DNA of 18,415 nt from Anaerolineales bacterium (GCA_020634895.1 JACKAV010000019.1:1-18415), one strand, 5' to 3'. Positions 1 to 7,682 are shown, numbered from the stretch's first letter. Notes: a model not told the origin generated them from the sequence alone. Numbers and translations are program-made.

Positions 1-82
1 CTAATGGGAGAGGGGATTTTTGATCGCTGTTATGTAGGCTGGCATTGAGTTCAAGACGATTTAGAAACAATCCCTGCATGGA

Positions 83-115
83 AAAAGAGGCGCACATAAA
101 TTGTGCGCCTCTTTT
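83..115. terminator. Bidirectional intrinsic terminator
   Basis: A perfect 14-bp inverted repeat (83-96 and 102-115) encloses a 5-nt loop (taaat). The stem core is gaggcgcaca. A-rich sequence flanks the left arm and T-rich sequence the right, so it can work on both strands. It lies just after the stop codon of the minus-strand beta-helix gene and would end that transcript. It would also stop any plus-strand transcript from the unidentified sequence at 1-80. Confidence 0.85.
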
Positions 116-122
116 AGTTTGG

Positions 123-1970
123 CTATTGAACGATGATGGCGTCCAATGAAGAGTAGGATCCTCTCTTGTTGTTGACCTCCAACTTAAGAGTGTGATTGCC
201 GTAGGACAATTGACCGGGGTAGGTCCAGCTTTGCTGATACGATGCGCGCGATGACCTTTGATTGATCGTCCCTACGTAAACATTGTCCACATATACGTCC
301 ATGTTCTTGTAGTGCGAGTCGCTCGTGTAAATGATCGTGAAAGACTGACCCGTAAAGTTCAACGTTACCGACGGATGTCTGCCGTTCGCCAGCTTATACG
401 AACCGTTGTAGGATTTGCGATTGGTCAAATCTGCCCAGCCGGATGAGTAGACCAAAGCGCTGTCCTTGTCGTCATAGACGGTTGCGGCAGATGCCTGAGT
501 CGGCTCTTGCGGGACCTCTGTCGGTGTGACGACAACATCAGTCGGAGCGGGCGACGGCGGGATGGGAGTGTCGGTCGGCTGTATTGTCGGTTGGACGATT
601 TGCGTCGGTGTCGGCGATGGAACAATATAAGTCGGTGTCGGTGAAGCCGCTATTGCAGTGGCGGTGGGCATCGTTGTCGAGGTAGAGGCGGATGTGGCAG
701 TCGGCGCAGGTAGGTTTGTCGAGGTTGGGGAAGTTGATCCTGCCGTTCCCCAAAAATTACCGGGGACAACAGCATTCCATCCGGCAAAATTGAAGGTTTT
801 CCCGTTCCACTCAAAAACGTCCATGTTCGATGAGAAGACATTGCCCGACACCGTAAATCCGCTGCCGTTTTGAATGGTGAGCGGCTTGCTGGAAGCCAGT
901 TTGATCGTATTGTTTCGAATGATCGAATTCGTATGTGCGCCCGAGAGGATTCTTAATCCATATTCCCAGACATTCGAAATGGTATTGTTCTCGATCAGGG
1001 AATTTTTTACCCCCGAGCAGGATATGTACGCATAGAACGAAACGCCGTACCTGGAGCCGGTGATACTGTTGCCTGAAATGGAATTGTTGTCTGTCAGACA
1101 CGTCTCTTCATCACCGATCGAGATGCCAGCCGGGACGCTTCTCCATGACTGGTCAAAGCCGCGGGGGGCATAGGGTCTTGTATCGATAATGGTATTGTTC
1201 CGCACGGTTGTTCGATCGGCAACGATATAGATCTCCACACTCCAATTGTTCATGAAGATGTTGTTTTCCACGATATCCCCTGTGTAGGTGACGATCCCTT
1301 CACCGCAATTGTCGTGTACATTGTTGCCCCTCCACGTATTTGAACCCGCAGTGCCCCAGGGGTTTATTGCCGAGGGCCAATAGGAGGCATTGGGGTTGCA
1401 TGTGTAATACGACCCGTTGAAGCCAGCCGAGTTTTGCAGAACTGTGTAATACAGTTCATTGTTCTCGAATGTGTTGTATTTGCCGTTCCGCATCCAGATT
1501 CCGGGACCCTGCGTGTTGTGGATGATATTGTTCGAGAACAGGCCGTAATTCCCGAAATTTGCCAGTCCATATTCCACTGCGTTCATTATGGTGAATCCGC
1601 TTACTTTGACGTTGTCCGCGAATACGGAGATCAATCCGTCCCTGGGTTCGCCGGTCGCGTTCGTCCCGTCGATCACTGCGCCGCTGGATAAAAGCGTAAT
1701 GGATTTGTCGATATAAACGTATTCGTGATACACACCGGCAAGGACCATGACCGTGTCTCCTGTTTGAGCAGCGTTGATTCCCCTCGCTATCGTTTTACAG
1801 GGCAGCGCTTGTGTGCAGTTGTTTGCATCATCCCCTGTCGTGGAGACATAATATGTGTTTTGTCCCGCCAGCGCAGATATGCCGGATAATGCCATCACCC
1901 CATGGTATCCGTTAAGCGATAATATGATCGCCGTCAATATGCTTGTAATGTAGTACGTTTTCTTGCTCAT
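123..1970 (-). CDS. Secreted right-handed parallel beta-helix surface protein
   Basis: 615 aa with a typical signal peptide (MSKK, then a hydrophobic stretch to about residue 30). Residues about 38-100 resemble the DUF1565-type entry to a pectate-lyase-like helix (YYVSTTGDDANNC, then a GDTVMVLAGVY-like turn). About 100-400 carry irregular Asn-rich turns (NNxI, NNTI) expected of a right-handed parallel beta-helix. A Pro/Thr/Ser-rich linker covers about 410-495, followed by a C-terminal beta-rich domain of about 115 aa (YSSGWADLT, LDAIIVQ) that looks like a carbohydrate-binding or adhesion module. Family knowledge suggests polysaccharide binding or cleavage outside the cell; no catalytic residues could be assigned. 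The start is supported by AAGGAG 6 nt upstream of ATG. Monocistronic, ending at the 83-115 terminator. No LPxTG or other anchor is visible at the C terminus. Confidence 0.85.
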   Translation of the reverse strand: MSKKTYYITSILTAIILSLNGYHGVMALSGISALAGQNTYYVSTTGDDANNCTQALPCKTIARGINAAQTGDTVMVLAGVYHEYVYIDKSITLLSSGAVIDGTNATGEPRDGLISVFADNVKVSGFTIMNAVEYGLANFGNYGLFSNNIIHNTQGPGIWMRNGKYNTFENNELYYTVLQNSAGFNGSYYTCNPNASYWPSAINPWGTAGSNTWRGNNVHDNCGEGIVTYTGDIVENNIFMNNWSVEIYIVADRTTVRNNTIIDTRPYAPRGFDQSWRSVPAGISIGDEETCLTDNNSISGNSITGSRYGVSFYAYISCSGVKNSLIENNTISNVWEYGLRILSGAHTNSIIRNNTIKLASSKPLTIQNGSGFTVSGNVFSSNMDVFEWNGKTFNFAGWNAVVPGNFWGTAGSTSPTSTNLPAPTATSASTSTTMPTATAIAASPTPTYIVPSPTPTQIVQPTIQPTDTPIPPSPAPTDVVVTPTEVPQEPTQASAATVYDDKDSALVYSSGWADLTNRKSYNGSYKLANGRHPSVTLNFTGQSFTIIYTSDSHYKNMDVYVDNVYVGTINQRSSRASYQQSWTYPGQLSYGNHTLKLEVNNKRGSYSSLDAIIVQ

Positions 1971-2292
1971 CTTGCTTTCTCCTTACTGAAAGAAACCTGT
2001 AGATCGTGTTTGACCAACAGGTTCGAAGTGCAAACTTCATGTGATTGTTAATTCAAGCTGTTATGGGATTTGTGCGATGTGCCTGCTGTGTCCCGCCTAA
2101 AATAACAGGTTTGCTTTTTATCGACTATGTATGGGGGTAGTACTAATGTATTACTTTGGCACACGGTTCTGTAAACTATACATATGTGCAAGATAAAAAC
2201 TGTGTTGCGCTGACGAAAATATAAAATGAGACGAATAATTATTAATACCCCCGCAAAATCCTTGCGTTTTTGAAAGGTGAGAGCGCCGTCGT
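1971..2292. other. AT-rich upstream region of the beta-helix gene, no convincing gene
   Basis: About 320 bp without a believable gene. A 93-codon minus-strand frame crosses it, but it has no ribosome binding site and no family resemblance. Two small inverted repeats lie close to the beta-helix start: aacctgt (1994-2000) with acaggtt (2017-2023), and gaagt (2025-2029) with acttc (2034-2038). They could be hairpins in the 5' leader or operators. Farther out, around 2128-2160, are the strings tatgggggtagtactaatg and tattac. No promoter with both boxes could be assigned with confidence. Confidence 0.4.
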
Positions 2293-2730
2293 TTATTCTG
2301 GCAATAACTCCGCAATGGGAATCATCCAACGTTCGTTGAAGGTATCGATCATCGCTGCATTGGGGTTTTCGGGATCATAGATCACCTGCATGGATTCGCC
2401 TTCCCAACTGGTCTCACGGGCGGAATAAAAAGCATTGCCTGTCGTTCTGTAAGCCTTGCCGTCCGCCTCGAACGTGACTGTGAGCTTGTACACCCGGCTG
2501 GGGAAGGATGGATTCCCCCGAAGGAATTCTTCCGCGCCGGACACTGTCCCTGTGGTGACAGTTCCATTGAACTGCAAGTCCGCGCTGGACTTGAGCAAAC
2601 TCACCGAGTTCGAGTCGAATAGAAAGATAAAACTTACAAAGCAGGAAAAGATCAGGGCAAGGATAATGATCGAAATTTGAAAACCGTTCCGCTTTTTTGT
2701 CTTTCCCTTGAGGGCGTCTTCAGGCTGCAT
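2293..2730 (-). CDS. DUF3592-type single-pass membrane protein
   Basis: 145 aa starting at the ATG preceded by AAAGGAGA with 6-nt spacing. A longer frame reaches 2769, but its extra start has no ribosome binding site. One membrane segment at about residues 17-40 follows a Lys-rich N terminus (KGKTKKRNG). The extracytoplasmic part holds a DUF3592-like domain: a beta-strand run (VYKLTVTFEADGKAYRTTG) followed by the characteristic WEGESMQVIYDPENPNAAMID motif area, read here as VIYDPENPN. Function of the family is unknown; members sit in the envelope. Divergent from the zinc-ribbon/methyltransferase group at 2855. Confidence 0.75.
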   Translation of the reverse strand: MQPEDALKGKTKKRNGFQISIIILALIFSCFVSFIFLFDSNSVSLLKSSADLQFNGTVTTGTVSGAEEFLRGNPSFPSRVYKLTVTFEADGKAYRTTGNAFYSARETSWEGESMQVIYDPENPNAAMIDTFNERWMIPIAELLPE

Positions 2731-2854
2731 TTCTATTCTCCTTTGTATAAAAAACACGATTTTACACACAAAGATATCCCCCCGGATGAATAGTCCATTT
2801 GGGGGTTGGCAGGAAATTCATCCCTGCGTGAAAATCTCCAAAAAGGAGACGACC

Positions 2855-3130
2855 ATGACGGGCAAATTTACCCCTCCAACCACATGCCGCATCTGCGGCG
2901 GGACCATGCAAGCCGGAACGCTCAGAACCACTCGCGAGAGTTTCCGTATTCCAGAACGCTTTCCCTTTGAGCAGCTCACTTCCAGCGAGTTGTGGTACGC
3001 GCTCGAACAAAAGCCCGATGGCAAGTACGTCATGCTAACTTCGGCGGACGGTCCGTTGATGGTGCTGCATTTCCGCTGTGCAGAGTGCGGCTATCTTGAA
3101 TCATACGCGCAGGGAAAATATCCTCAATAA
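2855..3130 (+). CDS. Small zinc-ribbon protein, copy 1
   Basis: 91 aa. ATG at 2855 is chosen because AAAAAGGAG precedes it, and because the N terminus MTGKFTPPTTC aligns with that of the next gene (MSDKFTPPTVC); a longer frame from 2708 has no such support. Two CxxC knuckles, C11/C14 and C75/C78 (CAECGYLES), would bind one Zn ion in a split ribbon with an intervening loop of about 60 aa. The short, soluble, two-knuckle layout resembles DUF6487/PF20097-type proteins, whose role is unknown. It lies 9 bp upstream of its paralogue and is probably co-transcribed with it. Confidence 0.8.
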   Translation: MTGKFTPPTTCRICGGTMQAGTLRTTRESFRIPERFPFEQLTSSELWYALEQKPDGKYVMLTSADGPLMVLHFRCAECGYLESYAQGKYPQ

Positions 3131-3139
3131 GAGAAAAAC

Positions 3140-3412
3140 ATGTCAGATAAATTCACACCCCCAACTGTATGCCCCAAATGCTCCGGCGCAATGGAAGCGG
3201 GAATCGAATTCGAACAGGGTTTGTCACAGCTTTCGGATGATTACGTCATTCAAGAGAAAGAACCCGTCCGCGCGTATTGGCAAAAGACCGAGGCTGCCAA
3301 AGGCAAATTCCTCGGGCGCGAATACGACGGAGTGCGGCGGATCGGTCCGCGGCTGGCGGTGGTTGCCTATCGCTGCGTCGAATGCGGCTATCTTGAAACG
3401 TACGCTCGATAG
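3140..3412 (+). CDS. Small zinc-ribbon protein, copy 2 (tandem paralogue)
   Basis: 90 aa, starting at ATG 3140 after AAGAGAAAAAC, a weak Shine-Dalgarno. It shares the frame of the preceding protein: KFTPPT, CPKC (C11/C14) and CVECGYLETYA (C79/C82). The middle region (residues 20-70) has diverged almost completely between the copies. This points to an old tandem duplication in which only the metal site and the termini are constrained. The last codons contain the presumed -35 region of the next gene's own promoter. Function unknown; a metal-dependent binding or adaptor role is only a guess. Confidence 0.8.
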   Translation: MSDKFTPPTVCPKCSGAMEAGIEFEQGLSQLSDDYVIQEKEPVRAYWQKTEAAKGKFLGREYDGVRRIGPRLAVVAYRCVECGYLETYAR

Positions 3413-3429
3413 ATTGATACAATCCCTGC
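3393..3429 (+). promoter_or_regulatory. Extended -10 promoter giving a leaderless methyltransferase mRNA
   Basis: TGATACAAT (TGn at 3415-3417, TACAAT at 3418-3423) is followed by exactly 6 nt and then the ATG at 3430. A start about 7 nt after the -10 box would fall on the A of the start codon. A TTGAAA-like -35 is at 3393-3398 (19-nt spacer) inside the end of the upstream gene. No Shine-Dalgarno precedes the ATG, which fits leaderless translation. Confidence 0.6.
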
Positions 3430-4041
3430 ATGCTCACCGAAACCGAATGGGATGATTTCTATAAAAAGATCGCAGGACGTTATCCCCGCCCTGCCTTAAC
3501 GGATGCGCTCGCGCTTTTCGAAAAGGAACCCGCTCCCGCCGAACCCCGCCTCGCCATTGACCTCGGAAGCGGCGACGGCATCGAGTGTATTTTCCTGCTC
3601 GAACGCGGCTGGCGCGTCCTTGCCGTGGATGGCGATCCGTCTGCGGCGAAATGGCTGGAGGAGAAAACGCCGCCTGAGATGCGTGACCGATTGCAGATCC
3701 TGACCGCGAAATTCGAAGACGTTTCGCTTCCACACGCGGACCTGATCCACTCCAGTTTCTCCATGCCTTTCTGCCCGCCGGAACATTTTCCCGCGTTCTG
3801 GAAGCGGGTCGCTGATGCCGTCACCCCCGGCGGACGATTCGCCGGTCAATTCTTCGGCGTCCGCGATGAATGGGCGAACGAACCCAATATGACCTTTCTC
3901 ACCGAAGAACAAGTCCGCGGGTTATTTGTGGGGTTTGAAATTGAAACCTTTCACGAAAAAGACCGGGAGGGCAAATCCGCGCGAGGGATGAAACACTGGC
4001 ACGTCTTCACGGTTATTGCGAGGAAGCCGGTCAACGCTTGA
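3430..4041 (+). CDS. Class I SAM-dependent methyltransferase
   Basis: 203 aa. Motif I is IDLGSGDG at residues 43-50, followed by an acidic residue at the end of strand beta2 (VLAVDGDPSA), the usual SAM ribose-binding position. The post-motif region VTPGGRFAGQFFG matches the methyltransferase motif that precedes strand beta5. No substrate-specific domain is seen, so the target could be a small molecule or a protein; TehB-like and UbiE-like enzymes share this plan. It starts 17 bp after the zinc-ribbon pair and is probably read both from that operon and from its own leaderless promoter. Confidence 0.85.
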   Translation: MLTETEWDDFYKKIAGRYPRPALTDALALFEKEPAPAEPRLAIDLGSGDGIECIFLLERGWRVLAVDGDPSAAKWLEEKTPPEMRDRLQILTAKFEDVSLPHADLIHSSFSMPFCPPEHFPAFWKRVADAVTPGGRFAGQFFGVRDEWANEPNMTFLTEEQVRGLFVGFEIETFHEKDREGKSARGMKHWHVFTVIARKPVNA

Positions 4042-4109
4042 TCGGGAAATCTCTGCATACGATCTCAGAAATAACATGAATTAAAAATTTAGCTTACAGG
4101 AAAACCAAC

Positions 4110-4517
4110 ATGAAAGATAAGATCATCCCCATTCTGATGGTATTGGGCATTAGTATGTTCTGCGGGATCATCGTGATAGGCATCGGGCTTGGAAGTGTAT
4201 TTATCCCTTTGAACGGGATCGGCGCTTCCATTGTGTGCGGTGACCGCGATTTGAACATCGTGCAGAATTCATATAACTACATCCCCGGGCAGGAAACCAC
4301 GACCATTACGGCATATTGTGTGGATGCACAGACGGGCGAAAACCAGGAAGTAACCGCACAGCTATATGATGTCACTTTCAAGCTTCAGATGGTCAATGGC
4401 GTTATCTTTGGCATTCTCTTTTTTGTTTTTGGGATGGTCTTCCTGCAATGGGCGGCACGCAGGCTTAATAAGCCATTCGAAGACCTATTCAAGCCGTCTG
4501 TGAGCAGGAACCAGTAA
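4110..4517 (+). CDS. Two-TM membrane protein of unknown function
   Basis: 135 aa. Membrane segments lie at about residues 7-33 and about 93-115. The roughly 60-residue loop between them holds two Cys residues (IVCGDRD, AYCVDAQTG) that could form a disulfide if the loop is outside. The tail WAARRLNKPFEDLFKP is basic and therefore probably cytoplasmic. No family was recognised. Start codon ATG 4110 has a weak ACAGGAAAA upstream. It is 68 bp downstream of the methyltransferase and ends 11 bp from the convergent gene at 4529, with no terminator hairpin in the gap. Confidence 0.7.
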   Translation: MKDKIIPILMVLGISMFCGIIVIGIGLGSVFIPLNGIGASIVCGDRDLNIVQNSYNYIPGQETTTITAYCVDAQTGENQEVTAQLYDVTFKLQMVNGVIFGILFFVFGMVFLQWAARRLNKPFEDLFKPSVSRNQ

Positions 4518-4528
4518 GCCCTGATAGA

Positions 4529-5344
4529 TTAAAGGGGAAGTTTCTTCCTTTTGTTTTCCATGTAAATGTAATAGGCGATGATCACCAGCACCATCATGCC
4601 GATGGCGACGGTGAACCAGTTGATGATTCCCACTGTGAAGTCCGCGGATGCAAGCCCGAAGGCAATGAGCACCAATACATGCCAGATGAGAATGCTTTGC
4701 AGCGGAACCTTCCACGACGACCAGCGGTTGTCCAGCGACATGGTCACAGCGCCGACGCCGAGCAGGGCGATCCATCCGCTTATGATGCGGGCGGTGAGCG
4801 GGGTCAACGTCCAGGGCCATGCGTTGATCAAGATGTCAGGTTGGAAAAGCCCGAGAAGCGCTGATACAAGCCCGGTCACGGCAATGAAGCGCGGCGCCCA
4901 AAGAACGGGAGCAGGAATCAGCAGGTCCGATTCTTCGGGTTGTCCCGAATCCGTTTTGCGGTTGAGCATCCAAATAAAAGGCACAAGGAACGGGGTGACG
5001 ATGTAAAGGATCAGCCAAAGCGTGAAGCCGAGTTGACCGTGAGAGAAGCGGTCCCAATGCAGGAGGGTGGCGATGAGCATGATCCACGTGAAGGCGGTGA
5101 TGGGCAGGAAGCCGCCTTGAATGCGATGCCAGCGCTTGCCGAAGAGGGCGTAGATGAAGACCCAGGAGCCGCCGAAATATCCCGCGCCGATGTAGAGCGA
5201 GGTGAGGTGCGGTTTGATGAGCCAGGCGAAACGTTCACCGGTTGTATCGGGGAAGAAGAATAGAATGAGGAAAGCCAGCCAAAGGAACGGAATTACGATC
5301 AGCGCAATAACACGGGTAAAAGGGAGAATGCGGTCATCGTTCAT
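4529..5344 (-). CDS. Polytopic membrane protein of unknown function
   Basis: 271 aa with about eight hydrophobic segments spread over the whole length (about 10-30, 48-68, 80-97, 107-127, 150-170, 185-202, 215-235, 240-262) and a basic C-terminal tail (ENKRKKLPL). No transporter signature or catalytic motif was recognised. ATG at 5344 is preceded by AAAGGATA with suitable spacing, and a TACAAT -10 candidate lies at 5362-5367. Convergent with the two-TM protein at 4110. Monocistronic as far as can be seen. Confidence 0.75.
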   Translation of the reverse strand: MNDDRILPFTRVIALIVIPFLWLAFLILFFFPDTTGERFAWLIKPHLTSLYIGAGYFGGSWVFIYALFGKRWHRIQGGFLPITAFTWIMLIATLLHWDRFSHGQLGFTLWLILYIVTPFLVPFIWMLNRKTDSGQPEESDLLIPAPVLWAPRFIAVTGLVSALLGLFQPDILINAWPWTLTPLTARIISGWIALLGVGAVTMSLDNRWSSWKVPLQSILIWHVLVLIAFGLASADFTVGIINWFTVAIGMMVLVIIAYYIYMENKRKKLPL

Positions 5345-5361
5345 GGTTTATCCTTTTGTTA

Positions 5362-5389
5362 ATTGTATGTTAGGTTGATAACCCAACCT
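5362..5389 (-). promoter_or_regulatory. Candidate -10 box and inverted repeat upstream of the polytopic protein
   Basis: TACAAT on the minus strand (5362-5367) would start transcripts a few nt before the AAAGGATA ribosome binding site. An inverted repeat, aggttg (5372-5377) and caacct (5384-5389), covers the -35 position, where an activator or repressor could bind. No good -35 hexamer is present. Confidence 0.35.
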
Positions 5390-5430
5390 GCATTGTGGAA
5401 GTATCCATCATAGTAGATTAAGAAATCCGT

Positions 5431-5503
5431 CACTACATAGAGTACAGAGTTCATGGAGAAAAACAAAGGTAAATCTCTGTGCTCTCCGTGTGCTCCGTGG
5501 TGA
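5431..5503. repeat. Imperfect palindromic (REP-like) intergenic repeat
   Basis: The left half (cactacatagagtacagag) is an imperfect reverse complement of the right half (ctctgtgctctccgtg, then tgctccgtggtg), giving a long hairpin around an A-rich centre. This CTCTGTG/CTCCGTGGTG wording is familiar from dispersed intergenic repeats in many environmental bacterial genomes. It contains no ORF and separates the divergent-upstream region of 5344 from the 3' end of the phosphatase gene. Confidence 0.6.
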
Positions 5504-5582
5504 AATTACTTTTGAATGGAGACACTCCTTGCATTGTTAAATAAAACCCCTGTTAACGAGTTAGTGTTGTTAGTGCAAAATT

Positions 5583-6578
5583 TTACTTATGGCATCCCGC
5601 CGATACTTTTTCAATTGGCAGACCAAATGCCTCGTAAACGGGCACGCCGTCCCATTCTTCCGGGATGGGTAATCCGAGGGCGAAGGCGGCAGTGGCGGCG
5701 GTATCCACGGTGTTGACGGGGGAGGTCAACTCGGCGGGCTGGATTCCCGCGCCGAACGCGATCCACGGGATGGTCATGTCTTCGGGCATGCTGGAGCCGT
5801 GTGTGGTGTCGTGCCCGCCGTGGTCGGCGGTGATGATGAAGAGAGTCTCAGACATCAAGCCGCGGTTGTTGAGTTCGGTGACAAGTTTTTCGATGGCTTG
5901 GTCCGCGCGGTAGAGCACGCTGAGCTGCTGGGGCGAAAGCCAGCCGTATTCGTGCCCCATGCCGTCGGGGGTGGGGAAGTGGACGAACATCAGGCGAAAA
6001 TCCGCGGGGAAGTTTTGGATGAGGTCATCGGTGATGACGAGGTCGCGGTCGTTGATATATTTGAAAATGTCGGTGCTTTCCGGCTCGGTGATCTGGCGAA
6101 GTTTTTCCTTGCCGACGTACATCACGGTTTGCATGCCCGCGGCGTGAGCCACATCAAAGATGTCGGTCACCTGGGCGTATCCGTTCTCCGGAATGTAGTC
6201 GTTCCAATCCACTTTATGTTTGTCTGGGCATTCTCCGCTGAGCATGGATGTGTGCGCGATGAGAGTCACACTGGGGTAGACCGTCTGCGCTTTGAGCGAA
6301 TACGCCGATTGATTTAATAAAGAAGTAAGGAACGGCATCGGCGCGAGCGGAATGGCATCGGGGCGGAAACCGTCGATGGAGAGGATCAATACTCGGCGCG
6401 CAGGAGGCGCGGGCGTGGGAGTGAGAGTCGGTTCGAGAGTCAGAGTCGCTGTGGGGGATGATGTCGGCTCGGGCGTTGACGTCGATGTCGAAATTTCCGT
6501 GGGAGGGATTGCCGTTGCCTGTAGTTGACAAGCCAGTGCGGTCAGACAAAGAATAACGATAAATTTAATGCGTGACAT
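5583..6578 (-). CDS. Lipoprotein alkaline-phosphatase-superfamily phosphodiesterase
   Basis: 331 aa. The N terminus is a lipoprotein signal with lipobox LALAC-like sequence ending at C17, followed by a Pro/Thr linker (about 24-58). The catalytic domain has the full metal-site pattern of type I phosphodiesterase/nucleotide pyrophosphatase (NPP) enzymes: D69 in SIDGFRPD, nucleophile T105 in YPSVTLIAHTS, D205 and H209 in TPDGMGHE, D252/H253 in TADHGGHD, and H260 in TTHG. Two Zn ions and a Thr nucleophile imply hydrolysis of phosphodiesters or nucleotide pyrophosphates outside the membrane; the natural substrate cannot be told. ATG 6578 is chosen because a TATAAT box lies exactly 6 nt upstream and no Shine-Dalgarno is present, suggesting a leaderless mRNA. 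Divergent from the metal transporter at 6621. Confidence 0.88.
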   Translation of the reverse strand: MSRIKFIVILCLTALACQLQATAIPPTEISTSTSTPEPTSSPTATLTLEPTLTPTPAPPARRVLILSIDGFRPDAIPLAPMPFLTSLLNQSAYSLKAQTVYPSVTLIAHTSMLSGECPDKHKVDWNDYIPENGYAQVTDIFDVAHAAGMQTVMYVGKEKLRQITEPESTDIFKYINDRDLVITDDLIQNFPADFRLMFVHFPTPDGMGHEYGWLSPQQLSVLYRADQAIEKLVTELNNRGLMSETLFIITADHGGHDTTHGSSMPEDMTIPWIAFGAGIQPAELTSPVNTVDTAATAAFALGLPIPEEWDGVPVYEAFGLPIEKVSAGCHK

Positions 6579-6584
6579 TTGTCC

Positions 6585-6614
6585 ATTATAAATAATTTTA
6601 TGTGCATGTAAGAT
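6585..6614. promoter_or_regulatory. Overlapping divergent leaderless promoters
   Basis: On the minus strand, TATAAT at 6585-6590 is 6 nt from the phosphatase ATG (6578). On the plus strand, TAAGAT at 6609-6614 is 6 nt from the transporter ATG (6621). The -35 position of each promoter falls on the -10 box of the other, so polymerase should not occupy both at once. Confidence 0.65.
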
Positions 6615-6620
6615 GTGGAT

Positions 6621-7361
6621 ATGAAACCATCAGCCAATAGAACACTTCACGAAGAAATCTTCCATCATAGCTATACGGACCCGCACAAGCGCGGCTCGGG
6701 TCTCTCGGACTTTATTCTGGGTGCGCAAGACGGGCTGGTCAACGTCCTTGGCGTTGTACTGGGTATCGCTGCCGCAACGAATGATGTGCGCGTGGTTCTG
6801 GTGGCGGGACTTGCCACGACCTTTGCTGAATCCATCTCGATGGGCGCTGTGGCGTTCACGACCACGCTCGCAGACGCAGACCTATACCAAAGCGAACGCG
6901 AACGGGAATACCGTCATATCGTCGAAGCACCTGTGCTGGAAACAAAAGAGATCCGCGATATTTATGAAAGTAAAGGTTTCAACGGGGATTTGCTTGACCG
7001 TATTGTGGAGACGATCACAGCCAACAAGGATGTGTGGGTGGCGGTGATGATGGCTGAGGAGCATCAGCTCTCGCCCGTGGACCGTCGCAGTGCGATGAAA
7101 GCCGCCTGGGTGGTGGGTCTTTCCGCCATCATCGGTTCACTTGTGCCGATCGCGCCGTTCATGTTTCTGCCGGTTTCGGTCAGCATGTGGATGTCGGTGC
7201 TGGTGACGGCGCTGGTTTTGTTCGGTATCGGTTTTTACAAGGCGCGTGTGACGGTTGGACGTCCCACACGCAGCGGTGTGGAAATGATGTTGATCGGCAC
7301 CATCAGCGCGCTGGCTGGGTATTTAGTTGGCGTGCTCCTCAAGGTTCCGCCCCTTCCGTGA
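6621..7361 (+). CDS. VIT1/CCC1-family metal (Fe2+/Mn2+) transporter
   Basis: 246 aa. The signature region FILGAQDGLVNVLGVVLGIAAA followed by TTFAESISMGAVAF (about residues 30-80) is characteristic of VIT1/CCC1 transporters; in the text above the Gly- and Glu/Ser/Met-Gly-containing first two helices are the key. A Glu-rich cytoplasmic region (ERERE, EAPVLETKEIRDIYE, MMAEEHQL) corresponds to the metal-binding domain of the family. Three C-terminal membrane helices follow (about 158-178, 183-203, 222-242). The family exports or sequesters ferrous iron and manganese. ATG 6621 is preferred over GTG 6615 because TAAGAT sits 6 nt upstream, giving a leaderless start. Its last 39 bp overlap the convergent gene ending at 7323. 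Confidence 0.88.
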   Translation: MKPSANRTLHEEIFHHSYTDPHKRGSGLSDFILGAQDGLVNVLGVVLGIAAATNDVRVVLVAGLATTFAESISMGAVAFTTTLADADLYQSEREREYRHIVEAPVLETKEIRDIYESKGFNGDLLDRIVETITANKDVWVAVMMAEEHQLSPVDRRSAMKAAWVVGLSAIIGSLVPIAPFMFLPVSVSMWMSVLVTALVLFGIGFYKARVTVGRPTRSGVEMMLIGTISALAGYLVGVLLKVPPLP

Positions 7362-7682
7362 GGGTTTGCCGAAGTATAGATTTGCCAGCATCCCCAGGAA
7401 GAAGACGAAGAGGATCGCCACGATCACTTCCGCGCCCCAGCCGATGACGGGCACGAAAGAAAGGACTTCGAGCGCGGCGTCCTTCAATATGGTGGAAAGT
7501 CCATACAGCGCCACGGCGGAGTAGCCGATCTCTTTCAGGCTGAGTTTGGCTTCATGGATCTTCGCAAAGTGTACGATCATGTACAACTCGAGCGCAGTCA
7601 ACAGCAGCGACGTTCCCGGGATGGGAGCCGTCGCTGCCGAGATCAGTCCTGCAATGAGGGTGTAGATCAAAACGATTTTCAT
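7323..7682 (-). CDS. Small membrane protein with DUF697-like segment
   Basis: 119 aa with hydrophobic segments at about residues 3-40 and 75-103. The stretch APIPGTSLLLTALELYMIV, followed by HFAKIHE, resembles the proline-containing amphipathic helix of DUF697 proteins, but the match is by eye and partial. The start codon lies next to the stop codon of the upstream gene (7683), so the two are almost certainly translated from one mRNA. The C terminus is hydrophilic and basic (GKPSRKGRNLEEHAN), and its codons overlap the 3' end of the opposite-strand transporter. Function unknown. Confidence 0.7.
   Translation of the reverse strand: MKIVLIYTLIAGLISAATAPIPGTSLLLTALELYMIVHFAKIHEAKLSLKEIGYSAVALYGLSTILKDAALEVLSFVPVIGWGAEVIVAILFVFFLGMLANLYFGKPSRKGRNLEEHAN

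Noticed and set aside
435..740. Short-period repeats (gtcggtgtcgg and similar), also at 6400-6500 and 18060-18300
   Set aside because: They encode the Pro/Thr/Ser linkers of exported proteins; not a CRISPR array or a DNA-level satellite.
2048..2329. A 93-codon minus-strand frame upstream of the beta-helix gene
   Set aside because: No ribosome binding site, it overlaps the end of the DUF3592 gene, and the residue composition is unlike a protein (many Cys, Arg, His, Ile from AT-rich non-coding DNA).
67..3432. The 14-nt string acaatccctgcatg occurs at 67-80 and again at 3419-3432
   Set aside because: One 14-nt match between two places is about what chance gives in 18 kb. The first copy leads into a terminator hairpin, not a gene.
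5799..6317. 172-codon plus-strand frame opposite the phosphodiesterase gene
   Set aside because: Antisense to a gene with complete catalytic motifs; it is a by-product of the codon bias of that gene.
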